From positions 1 through 34,109 of the forward strand of contig JAUCBJ010000513.1 of NCBI GenBank assembly GCA_032718475.1: a stretch of 34,109 nt of DNA, given 5' to 3'. The position numbers and the translations under genes are program-made. The notes beneath the pieces are model-generated. The model was not told the DNA's origin. It saw only the letters and a program-made list of their open reading frames with translations, and searched no databases. This document shows positions 1 to 7,694 of the stretch, one piece after another; position 1 is the first letter of the stretch, and each line of letters opens with the position of its first letter. This DNA is from Nemertoderma westbladi (Eukaryota; Xenacoelomorpha; Nemertodermatida; Nemertodermatidae).

Positions 1-2
1 TA

Positions 3-218
3 AGTAGTAGGGTCTTGGTCCTCTCTGCGACACTTGGACCTCACTGACACCCATTGGGTGTCATATGACACCCAATTATCACCCTATGGGTGTCATTGGG
101 TGTCATTGGCGCCAGACTGTCTGGGTGACACCTCCCAATTAGGCTAATTAGACCCTAATTGACAGGTGTCATCAATTAATTAGTACAATTAAACCCTAAC
201 AGGTGTCATATGACTCCT
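3..218 (+). repeat. Left terminal inverted repeat
   Basis: This repeat is inverted relative to 5164-5379 with no gaps and about one mismatch. It is packed with TGACACC/GGTGTCA words in both orientations, typical of subterminal binding sites for a transposase or integrase, though that role is inferred. The outermost bases pair from position 3. Confidence 0.93.
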
Positions 219-338
219 AATTAGGGTTTAATTGATTATCCTAATTAATCAGACTGATTAGCGCCCTGACACACAATGGGTCATCAGTGTTGTCCAACTG
301 TCGCAGAGAGGAGCAAGAGGGTGTCATAAGTGACACCG
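15..338. repeat. Imperfect foldback inside the left arm
   Basis: Bases 15-41 recur in inverted orientation at 291-317 with about four mismatches, sharing the core CCTCTCTGCGACA. The sequence between also pairs imperfectly (for example the CCATTGGGTGTCA region against 262-290). A perfect small hairpin follows at 321-338 (GGTGTCA-loop-TGACACC). The left arm is therefore a roughly 300-bp near-palindrome, resembling a MITE. The right arm lacks the second half and has a minisatellite there instead. Confidence 0.6.
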
Positions 339-1035
339 CAGCTCTTTTATTTATTAATACTTATTTATTTGTACCTAATTTTAATTAATTGTATTCTATC
401 TTACTTTATTTATTCATTTGTACTTTATTTTAAATTAAATATTTGTATTACTTTTACTTTATACATTGATTTCTATTTTTAGATTAAGTAGTTTTTATAT
501 TACCAATGAGATCACTATGACATCATGTCTATATTTAGCTATATAATTACCTATTGCATCCCCCGTTCACCACATTCCCGGCAACTATCAACTACGTTCA
601 TCGGTGGGGACCCCTCCTCTGCCATCATTATTCATTAACTAGATACAACAGGCAGTGAATCTTCTATACGTATACCCCAAGGCAAATATAAATGAGCGGT
701 CCCGTCTATTAGCAGTCCCTTCGTTGACTCACTAATAATCCCATCGCGGCCTTGACTACAGCAAATCCGTATATCGCCCAAGGCTAATGGTCCAGCGGCC
801 CTCCATTGTTCTCATTATAGCCGGCATCGCTTTATCCCTTTCCTATATCCAGGCAGCCCGTATCATAACAATGAAGCGCCTCTAAACACGCAATCCTCTC
901 TACTAATCCCTTTCCTTTGCACCAGACCTGCTTCTGTTATACAGCCAACTCAACATAATTAGTCAAGATGCCTACAGGGGTTTCTAATATAGAATCAACA
1001 CGAGAAGTTGCCCTGGTAACCGCTTTTGCGCGAAC
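339..1035. other. No gene seen; AT-rich then mixed-composition upstream region
   Basis: The first part (339-530) is T/A-rich with repeated TTTATTT words. The rest has ordinary composition. No long ORF, tRNA or repeat was recognised. It may hold distal regulatory sequence for the element's gene. Confidence 0.5.
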
Positions 1036-1126
1036 AGCCAATCAGCGGGCTTCATTTCTGCTGCTGCGCTCTGATTGGCTCATTTAAGAGACAAGGGCCT
1101 CCCCTACTAACCGAATTGCTATTTAA
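1036..1126 (+). promoter_or_regulatory. Promoter: divergent CCAAT-box pair plus TATTTAA box
   Basis: AGCCAATCAG (1036-1045) is repeated in perfect inversion as CTGATTGGCT (1071-1080), giving two facing CCAAT boxes 35 bp apart, a layout typical of NF-Y-bound eukaryotic promoters. A TATTTAA box lies at 1120-1126, about 45 bp past the second CCAAT box. Transcription would start near 1150 and run into the leader exon that ends at a GTAAGT donor at 1458. The motifs are seen directly; promoter activity is inferred. Confidence 0.55.
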
Positions 1127-1149
1127 TACATCCCCACTAATATATTAGA

Positions 1150-1457
1150 TCATTATTTCAATTGCAAGTTACGATTAACATCATTTACCATTATTTTGTT
1201 TTCGAATTTAATATTATTTATTTAAGAATATTTATTTGTTATCGTCAGTCAACTATCCAGTTGTATAGTTATATTATTGTCATTTCGCCGCGCTATCGCT
1301 CATTGTCGACAACAAACTTTCCGCGTATCCGCCGCGTAATATTCTTCCGATACCATTCCGTTCTATCGGTTGATAAACTCTCTCGTCGTCCACGTCAACC
1401 AACTTCCTCATCGCCACCGCTTCCAACTTCTTCTTTCCGTGAATATTTACTAACACC
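1150..1457 (+). other. Probable leader (5' UTR) exon 1 with GTAAGT donor
   Basis: The stretch ends in ...TAACACC followed by GTAAGTAA, a near-consensus 5' splice site. The next good acceptor (TTATTTTTCTAG) ends at 1691. No coding potential was recognised, so it is treated as untranslated leader. The upstream limit is set only by the TATTTAA box. Confidence 0.45.
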
Positions 1458-2070
1458 GTAAGTAAAATCTGCCTTCCATCTAGCTATACTTTCGACGCCG
1501 CTAGCAAACAATTTACATTTAATGTCTACCGGTACAACAGTATTGCAGTAGGCTCATTATTAATTACTGTCAGACTGCGGTGGTACCGATAGCCTAAACC
1601 GTGATCGAAGCATTCGATCAATAGGCTTACATCCGCCTATCTGCTTACAGTATTTTTTATCTTTTTACAAATAATCATCTTATTTTTCTAGTATCATTTC
1701 GCCGCGCTATCGCTCATCGTCGACAACAAACTTTCCGCGTATCCGCCGCGTAATATTTCAATATTTCTAATTTCCGATATCATTCCGTTCTATCGATTAA
1801 TAAACTCTCTCGTCGTCCACGTCAACCAACTTCTTCGCGAACATCCAAACTTCTTCTTTCCGTGAATATTTACTAACACCGTAAGTAAAATCTGCCTTCC
1901 ACCATCTCCATCGACGCCGCTAGCAAACAATTTACATTTAGGCCTAATGTCTACCGATACAACAGTATTGCAGTAGGCTCATTATTAATTACTGTCAGAC
2001 TGCGGTGATACCGATAGCCTAAACCGTGATCGAAGCATTCGATCAATAGGCCTACATCTGTCTATCTGCC
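1276..2070 (+). repeat. Direct duplication of leader exon and following intron
   Basis: About 375 bp starting near 1276 is repeated from about 1692, including the exon body (TTTCGCCGCGCTATCGCTCA), the GTAAGT donor (1458 and 1881) and the downstream intron. The intron 3' end with its T-rich tract and TTTTTCTAG acceptor is also duplicated (1647-1691 and 2541-2583). Small indels separate the copies. The result is two tandem leader exons, each with its own donor and acceptor. Confidence 0.8.
1692..1880 (+). other. Probable leader exon 2 (duplicate of exon 1)
   Basis: It is flanked by the acceptor TTTTTCTAG ending at 1691 and the donor GTAAGTAA at 1881. Splicing from 1881 to the acceptor ending at 2583 would place the ATG at 2591 eight bases into the next exon. 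Alternative use of exon 1 or exon 2 is possible. Confidence 0.45.
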
Positions 2071-2590
2071 TGTCTACCTGACTATCGGTACCGCACATTC
2101 GAGTTAGCCTAGTGCCACTGTAGTAACGATATAGACCCTACTGAACAACAATGAATACTGCAGTTTTCACTATATATCCTACTGACTAACTGAGATCTCA
2201 CACAGCGATTAGCTAGGCCTATTGTTGATTTGTATTGGTTAACGCTACCGGTACGTCTGACTTGTAGCAGACTATATCACTAGCACTACTGCACTGACTG
2301 ACTGCTGTTTATAGACCCTCTTTCCACGAATAATAACTGCCATCGCTATTGTGTCTTGGTTATCGCCACTATCTGACCGCTGGTACACTAACACTACTGC
2401 ACTAGGCACTACCGACGGTCTGCTTTATGTTTCACTGTCTGATTGCTACAATACAGCAATAGGCCTAACTATACAAACACAGTATTGTTGCCTAGTAACC
2501 GATTAATACCTACTGTTTTACTTTATTTTTAGCACAGTATACAGTATTTTTTATTTTTATAAATAATCAACATATTTTTCTAGATTCAAG

Positions 2591-3427
2591 ATGCCAAGAT
2601 CAACCAATAAAGTCAGCTGCCCCATCTGCGACAAAGAGACGCGGAGTGATAATTTATCTCGTCATATTAAAACTCATTTCGTGCAATATAGATGCGATTG
2701 TTGTTCGACTTGGTCTTCGGAAAAGAAGACGCTGGTTGGCCATCTTGTTTCGTGTCCTCAGGGGGGAACAGGATTTAGTTACGTAAACGAGCCAGCCGAT
2801 TGCCGCTGCGGGGATTCGCTCACCCTGTCATCCTTTACTGAGCATGAATGCTATACTCGACTTTTTTCGCGGAAACGCAAAACTCCGACTACCTCCCACT
2901 CATCCCCCATCAACTCTACTCCAGAACAAGTCGGCGGCGGCGGCTCCAATAATGAACCTTCAACTTCGCGAGATTCTATTTCCCCAAACAATCCATTTCA
3001 ACCACCCTCTAACGGAAGCGCACACGGACGACTGTTTACCTATAACAACGACCTCGCAGAAACAAGACTCGACGCAGAATTAACATTAAACGAAAATTTT
3101 CCACACATTCAAGAACACGTTAGTAGCCATTTACAAAGTGCTTTGGGAACTTTTTTAAGAGTCTGGCTTACAATCAATATCGTAATGGAGCGTGAAACCA
3201 GCGAGGGTTTTCAAATTGAATCATTCTGTTTTAAATCTAGCGGTAACAATAATCAAATTCTAAATAATAGCGACTTTAATAACTGGTTTTCTAGCGCCGT
3301 CAATCGTATCGATGAACTGTTAAGCGTGTTTCTCTGCCTCGGCTCGGGTTGGCGCATAATAGCCATCGAGCGAATAACTATTGAGATTGCATGTTCCCAA
3401 CGCAACCCCTATTTAACGGGTCAATAG
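2591..3427 (+). CDS. Zinc-finger protein with C-terminal GSGW domain of invertebrate mobile elements
   Basis: This is a 278-residue intact ORF whose ATG lies eight bases after a TTTTTCTAG splice acceptor. The N-terminus holds a C2H2 finger (C10, C13, H25, H29) and a second finger of C-x2-C-x12-H-x3-C form (C35, C38, H51, C55), with a further Cys/His cluster at about 70-87. A Ser/Pro/Asn-rich linker (about 90-145) follows. The C-terminal part (about 150-278) has the order ...NNWFSSAV...GSGW(251)...NPYLTG. From memory, WF-x-GSGW-x-NPxxG blocks are common in ORFs next to polymerase B or endonuclease VII-like domains in Polinton-like elements of invertebrates. That resemblance needs a profile search. 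The protein ends where such proteins normally continue. A DNA-binding or integration-site role is only a guess. Confidence 0.75.
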   Translation: MPRSTNKVSCPICDKETRSDNLSRHIKTHFVQYRCDCCSTWSSEKKTLVGHLVSCPQGGTGFSYVNEPADCRCGDSLTLSSFTEHECYTRLFSRKRKTPTTSHSSPINSTPEQVGGGGSNNEPSTSRDSISPNNPFQPPSNGSAHGRLFTYNNDLAETRLDAELTLNENFPHIQEHVSSHLQSALGTFLRVWLTINIVMERETSEGFQIESFCFKSSGNNNQILNNSDFNNWFSSAVNRIDELLSVFLCLGSGWRIIAIERITIEIACSQRNPYLTGQ

Positions 3428-3447
3428 GATTTAATTTTAATTTCTAG

Positions 3448-3963
3448 AATAAGAAATTGAGCATCAAAATAGAATTAACCAATAAACAGTTTACCGGAAA
3501 AAACATTGCCAAATTTGAACTAGAGAAAATTTCACAGCAAATTACAGGTCAAAGATGCTTAAAACCAAACATGTTTATCTACAAAGGTGACGATTCAACT
3601 ATAATGCTATTTCCCAGCGGCGCAGTAACAATTGTAGGCCTGTGCAATAATTTAGCTAGTGAATTGCTTTATTTAAAACAAACTATCGGTATGCAATTAC
3701 AAAATTTGAAACTTAATACCGAAACACGAACTATTATTTTTCCAAGTGTTAATTTTAAATTATTAATGAAAAAATGTGGACATCATACAATTAATAATAA
3801 AGCAATATTTATTAGCTATACCCCTGAATTATTTTGCGCGATTAGAATATATATAGGACGTGCATATTTCAGTGTATTTCATAGTAATAAAATTGTTTCC
3901 ATGTGTCCTGCCGGTGAATTCCCCGGATCATTATCTATTTTACAAACTTTATTATTAAATTAG
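3448..3963 (+). CDS. Divergent TATA-binding protein (TBP)-like protein
   Basis: The open frame of about 170 residues looks like two TBP-fold repeats. The second repeat reads YTPELFCAIRIYIG...FSVFHSNKIVSM, matching the TBP pattern Y-x-PELF-x-G-x-I-Y...L-x-IF-x-SGK-x-V. The first reads LKPNMFIYKG...IMLFPSGAVTIVG, matching the equivalent TBP block. Phenylalanines are kept at all four places where TBP inserts Phe into the DNA minor groove, although Phe-Phe spacings are shorter than in cellular TBP. The frame opens just after a TTTCTAG acceptor (3447) with no early ATG; the first in-frame Met is about 35 residues in. An upstream spliced exon or a non-AUG start is therefore likely. It lies 20 bp after the zinc-finger gene, in another frame. 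It probably redirects transcription of the element's own genes, by analogy with viral TBP-like late factors. The fold call is by eye. Confidence 0.68.
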   Translation, partial: NKKLSIKIELTNKQFTGKNIAKFELEKISQQITGQRCLKPNMFIYKGDDSTIMLFPSGAVTIVGLCNNLASELLYLKQTIGMQLQNLKLNTETRTIIFPSVNFKLLMKKCGHHTINNKAIFISYTPELFCAIRIYIGRAYFSVFHSNKIVSMCPAGEFPGSLSILQTLLLN

Positions 3964-4030
3964 TTTATTTACTATGGTATACATGAAAGTTTACTATATT
4001 ATTTATTTTGTGTTGGTTTTTATTTTTCCG

Positions 4031-4514
4031 TGAGTAGGGTTTGAATCCATGACCATCCGTGTTACCTACTTTTTATAATTGCATTAGTAGGACTCGAACC
4101 CTGGTTTAACTTATTTTGTGTTGGTTTTATAATGGTCGCGAGTAGGGCTTGAACCCGTGACCAGCTGTTTTTCCTATTTTGTGTTTACTTTTTATATTTT
4201 TCCATAAAACGGGATACGAGAAGGGGTCGAACCTATGACCATCTGTTTATCATATTTTGTGTTTAGTTTAGATACTCTAGTTATTTTATGTTTAACTTAT
4301 TTTGTGTTGGTTGTATATTGGTCGCGAGTAGGGATTGAACCTATGACCTCCTGTTTATTTTCCATAAAACGGGATATGACTAGGGATCGAACATGTGACC
4401 ACCTGTTTATCCTATTTTATGTTTAGTTTAGGTACTCTAGTTATTCTATGTTTAACTTATTTTGTGTTGGTTTTATATTGGTCGCGGAGTAGGGATTGAA
4501 CCCGTGACCATCTG
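4031..4514 (-). repeat. Array of seven tRNA-like (B-box) repeats
   Basis: Seven copies of a sequence like AGTAGGGATTGAACCCGTGACC occur near 4031, 4085, 4135, 4210, 4321, 4371 and 4481. In the minus orientation each reads GGTCAyGGGTTCAATCC, matching a tRNA T-arm / RNA polymerase III B box. Two flavours alternate (GTCGCGAGTAGGG... and CATAAAACGGGAT...AGGG...), separated by T-rich spacers (TTTTGTGTTTAGTTTAG), with a higher-order period of about 160-185 bp. No full cloverleaf is present, so this is a tRNA-derived tandem array or degenerate SINE cluster, not functional tRNA genes. Confidence 0.65.
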
Positions 4515-4559
4515 TTTATCCTATTTTGTGTTTAGTTTAGTTACTCTATGTTAAAGTGA

Positions 4560-4912
4560 ATTTTCACATTATATTTATGTTAAATGATAAATTTATGCTA
4601 CAATTATTATTTATATTATAAAAACAGAAATATTCGAGTTATATTGCATTATATATTTTTCATTGAAGTGGAATACTTTAGATGTTGTTTGCGAGGGATA
4701 TTTGAATGGTGAGTATAACTATCCTTGAGAGCTAGTGCGACGTTATCTCACTATGGATGGGCTTTACCACTGTACTCGCATCTGAAAGGTTAGCTGTGGT
4801 GTATTAGTTACGCTTAGCATTAGAGAATCCGTCCGTATCACCGACTAGACAGCGAATCTGGCAACCCAGTTTTTGTTCTAGAGGCTTCAGTTTGTTGTAA
4901 ATCAGGGCGTTA
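4560..4912. other. No gene seen between tRNA-like array and minisatellite
   Basis: The stretch is AT-rich to about 4680 and then of mixed composition. No ORF, splice signal or repeat was recognised. Confidence 0.5.
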
Positions 4913-5162
4913 GGCACTGAGGCATAGACTATGACTCACTGAGGCATAGACTATGCCTCACGTGAGGCATAGACTATGCCTCACTGGGGCACTGAGGCAT
5001 AGACTATGACTCACTGAGGCATAGACTATGCCTCACTGAGGCACTGAGGCATAGACTATGACTCACTGAGGCACTGAGGCATAGACTGTGACTCACTGAG
5101 GCATAGACTATGCCTCAGTGCCTCACTGAGGCATAGTCTATGCCTCAATGAGGCATAGTCTC
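4913..5162. repeat. Palindromic minisatellite, unit around GAGGCATAGACTATGCCTCAC
   Basis: The stretch is about 250 bp of the words GAGGCATAG-ACTATGCCTCA and GGCACTGA. Each AGGCATAGACTATGCCT unit is a near-perfect palindrome (variant: ACTATGACTCA), so the array can form runs of small hairpins. Orientation flips near 5118-5130. It sits directly against the inner edge of the right TIR. Confidence 0.9.
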
Positions 5163-5163
5163 A

Positions 5164-5379
5164 AGGAGTCATATGACACCTGTTAGGGTTTAATTGTACT
5201 AATTAATTGATGACACCTGTCAATTAGGGTCTAATTAGCCTAATTGGGAGGTGTCAGCCAGACAGTCTGGCGCCAATGACACCCAATGACACCCATAGGG
5301 TGATAATTGGGTGTCATATGACACCCAATGGGTGTCAGTGAGGTCCAAGTGTCGCAGAGAGGACCAAGACCCTACTACT
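5164..5379 (-). repeat. Right terminal inverted repeat
   Basis: This is the inverted copy of 3-218, gapless with about one mismatch, ending CCCTACTACT. AGCATA follows immediately. Confidence 0.93.
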
Positions 5380-5507
5380 AGCATATATGATATGATTACC
5401 GATTAAATATGCAATAGTTTAAATCTTTTAAACGTTATTGTTCATGTTACAACCATTAATTATCAAATAAGCGTTAACAGATTAATTTCGTTTAGAATAC
5501 AGTTTAT

Positions 5508-6434
5508 TCAAACATTAAAAGTAGCAATTTTCTGCTGAGCTGCGATAATATCCTCGTCATGAGGGCGCACATATATGAGGTAGCAATCACTGCTCCAACG
5601 CCCCATTTTCTTGATAACACCTGCTGCAATGCCACACTTGGCGGCTTCTGTGGCCAATCCAGCACGCATGCTATGACTGCTATACGTTTTTCCATAGCAT
5701 TTCCGCAGCATGCTATTAAATGAAGAAGCTGTCATCCTCGAACCATCATCAAACAGAAAGAGGAAAGCATCTGCATGAGCAACACGGTCTCGGCAATGAA
5801 TGTAACGTAACAAAGCAGTATATGGGCAGATGAAGCCAACAGTCTTGGCCACAGGACATGGCTGTGGTAACGCAGTGGTTTTAGTAGCGAAAACCATTAA
5901 GGTCAAATGGTCTTGATGGAATTCAACATTAGACCTCTTCAGAGCGAGTAATTCCGAAATTCGTAACGCCGAAAAGAATCCAACATACAAACAAGCCCTA
6001 AAGCACCGAAAATTCCATGTTGAAACTCTTCCAAAGTTTCGTTCATACTTAGAAGCGAAAACACATAAGTCTTGCAGTCTTAAAGGTGTAGCTCGTTGTA
6101 CAACCGAAACAGAACTATTCCTATATCCATGTAACAGCTGGGATAATCGTGAGTCATCACAATTTATTGCTACGTTCCGAATCCTTGCTTCATTCTTTAT
6201 ACCGCTCAACATGCATTGAACTGTGTTGGGACTAAACGAATGACACCAAGCATAGACCACAAAACCCTCTAACTTATCTAAAGTCACAGGGCCGGGCACT
6301 AGGCGGGAAATATGACACCACTCAACATATTGTTTCCACCAATTGGCATATTTCTTCTTAGTAGATGGACGTAAGCTGCTATCGTACAGAGCAGCAGTCT
6401 GCCTCTTACAAGCAAAGCTGACTAAATACCTCAA
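5508..6434 (-). CDS. Tyrosine recombinase (Crypton/DIRS/Ngaro-type)
   Basis: The roughly 308-residue ORF has an N-terminal core-binding region (RPSTKKKYANWWKQYVEWC, about residues 22-40) and a C-terminal catalytic domain. Visible catalytic residues are R158 (ALRISELLAL), K185, H254 and R257 (SSHSMRAG), W280 (MGRWSS) and Y288 (YVR), the full R-K-H-R-H/W-Y set. The GRWSSDxYxxYxR ending is typical of recombinases of Crypton, DIRS and Ngaro elements, which cut and rejoin DNA through a tyrosine-DNA intermediate. No reverse transcriptase lies beside it, favouring Crypton or a fragment. There is no ATG near the start: the frame is open from a TAA about 45 bases upstream, and a TCGTTTCCCAG acceptor-like sequence lies just upstream, so an exon start is possible. 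The frame is otherwise uninterrupted. It lies about 130 bp outside the TIR element. Confidence 0.85.
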   Translation of the reverse strand: MRYLVSFACKRQTAALYDSSLRPSTKKKYANWWKQYVEWCHISRLVPGPVTLDKLEGFVVYAWCHSFSPNTVQCMLSGIKNEARIRNVAINCDDSRLSQLLHGYRNSSVSVVQRATPLRLQDLCVFASKYERNFGRVSTWNFRCFRACLYVGFFSALRISELLALKRSNVEFHQDHLTLMVFATKTTALPQPCPVAKTVGFICPYTALLRYIHCRDRVAHADAFLFLFDDGSRMTASSFNSMLRKCYGKTYSSHSMRAGLATEAAKCGIAAGVIKKMGRWSSDCYLIYVRPHDEDIIAAQQKIATFNV

Positions 6435-6886
6435 GTGTTGCTGGGAAACGAGCCAACTTGGATGTTAACCAATAAATGAGCAGTATTTAATGAGAATCAA
6501 TTTCTTAAGCCGTTTTAATTAATTTAGATCAATTAAAGACACAATTATTAAAGCAAATCACTTGAACTAATTAAAAACTATAATAGAATGGGGTATGTGG
6601 ATTACATCTGTATAATTTTTAAGTATAATTATTTAAATCTTATACTGTAAAATAATTAATTTCCTTTAACAGGCAGGTTGAAAGTGCTGTTTTTACCGTA
6701 ATCAATTTAATTAACTAATTAACTGCTATTATCTTAGCTTCTCGAAGGCCACACGAAAATTCAACTTGGAAAATTTCTAAACTTTTGCCAAACTACATGT
6801 GTACCAAGTTTGGATAGATTTCATCGAAGATTGGCCGAGTTATTTAACGTTTAAAATTGAACACTGCAAAAAAAGCGACAGAACGA
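6435..6886. other. No gene seen; AT-rich
   Basis: The sequence has repeated TTAATTAA-type words and no ORF or recognisable repeat unit. It could include upstream exons or a promoter of the recombinase gene. Confidence 0.45.
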
Positions 6887-6999
6887 CAGGTTGATTAATG
6901 GTACCACTACGCTAAGGCTCACTCTCTTCGTGGCTCGCCCCACAGGTTGATTAATGGTACCACTACGCTAAGGCTCACTCACTTCGTGGCTCGCCCCAC
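6887..6999. repeat. Two tandem copies of a 56-bp unit
   Basis: CAGGTTGATTAATGGTACCA... begins at 6887 and again at 6943. The copies differ by only a base or so (ACTCTCTTCG versus ACTCACTTCG). Each ends in GTGGCTCGCCCCACA. Confidence 0.92.
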
Positions 7000-7233
7000 A
7001 ACTTGGACCTCTGTCAGTGTAATATTCCAAAAACCAATATATTTCTCGGGTGGAATTATTTGTCGTTTCTGCAAGCAATATTAGGTCACATGACTGTCCT
7101 ACCTCTGAGTAACCCTTGACTACAGCCTAAGGCTTGCACTCCCTGTTCAGTAAGTTGTTGCTTTAGGCAGGCTGCATTACCCCTAACAGGAAACATTGTC
7201 CCAGCTTGCTAGCCTTCACCCATCCTGTTGATT

Positions 7234-7285
7234 GGGTGTGTTACGTGGAAAGGTAGCTTGGGTGTGTTACGTGGAAAGGTAGCTT
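7234..7285. repeat. Two tandem copies of a 26-bp unit
   Basis: GGGTGTGTTACGTGGAAAGG and its next six bases are present twice head to tail with no mismatch seen. The flanks (7000-7233, 7286-7694) show no gene. They could be the untranslated leader of the gag-like gene that follows. Confidence 0.92.
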
Positions 7286-7694
7286 ACTGTATACATTCTA
7301 TAGCGGTAGTTCACTGCCTTGCTTATACCCCTTCTCTTATTGTTGGGCTATCCTACCCCTAATCTAATAGGAGGTAATTCTTTACTCTGTTAGTGAGTAG
7401 CATTGCTTGTAGTAGTGATTTAAACTTAATAGTTTCCCCCATCCAGCGCTGAATCAGATTTATCATGGTGTATTCCTGACAAATAAATTACCGGTCCTAT
7501 ACTTGTTATTTACCAGTGATTAACTTGTGGACTGAATTAATTAATTTAATTCCGTGTTGTTTATTTGGGTGCGATTGTAATAATTATTTACAATAAATTA
7601 TTATTGTTACAATAAATCGTTGATAATAAAAGGAGGCATAATAATTATTTAAAGGGTTAATAAAATACATTCTCTCCAAATAAAAGCTAACAAA

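Larger units (their letters stand above)
3..5379. mobile_element. Short Polinton/Maverick-like TIR element carrying zinc-finger and TBP-like genes
   Basis: The stretch is bounded by inverted repeats of 216 bp (3-218 and 5164-5379) that align without gaps and differ, by eye, at one base near 125. The ends read AGTAGTAGGG...CCCTACTACT. AG...CT termini, long TIRs and 6-bp target duplications are known for Polintons. The 6 bases after the right end are AGCATA, and the only two bases visible before the left end are TA, which is consistent with a 6-bp duplication but could be chance. Polintons are usually 15-20 kb with polymerase B, integrase, ATPase, protease and capsid genes; none is here, so this is probably non-autonomous. 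Both internal ORFs are intact and the TIRs nearly identical, so it looks much younger than the BEL element. A different DNA transposon superfamily is not excluded. Confidence 0.72.

Noticed and set aside
1162-1461. 99-codon plus-strand frame over the leader exon
   Set aside because: It overlaps the GTAAGT donor, has AT-driven composition and is not preserved in the duplicated exon copy, so it is probably not coding.
4235-4426. Small frame with a VGIEPMTSCL-like peptide
   Set aside because: This peptide type is a translation artefact of tRNA-like repeats, and the sequence lies inside the B-box array.
4913-5162. CRISPR-like array
   Set aside because: Units are palindromic and abutting with no unique spacers, and the context is eukaryotic.
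6999-7020. Third TIR copy of the mini-Polinton
   Set aside because: Only about 12 bases (ACTTGGACCTC and neighbours) match the TIR, too little to call.
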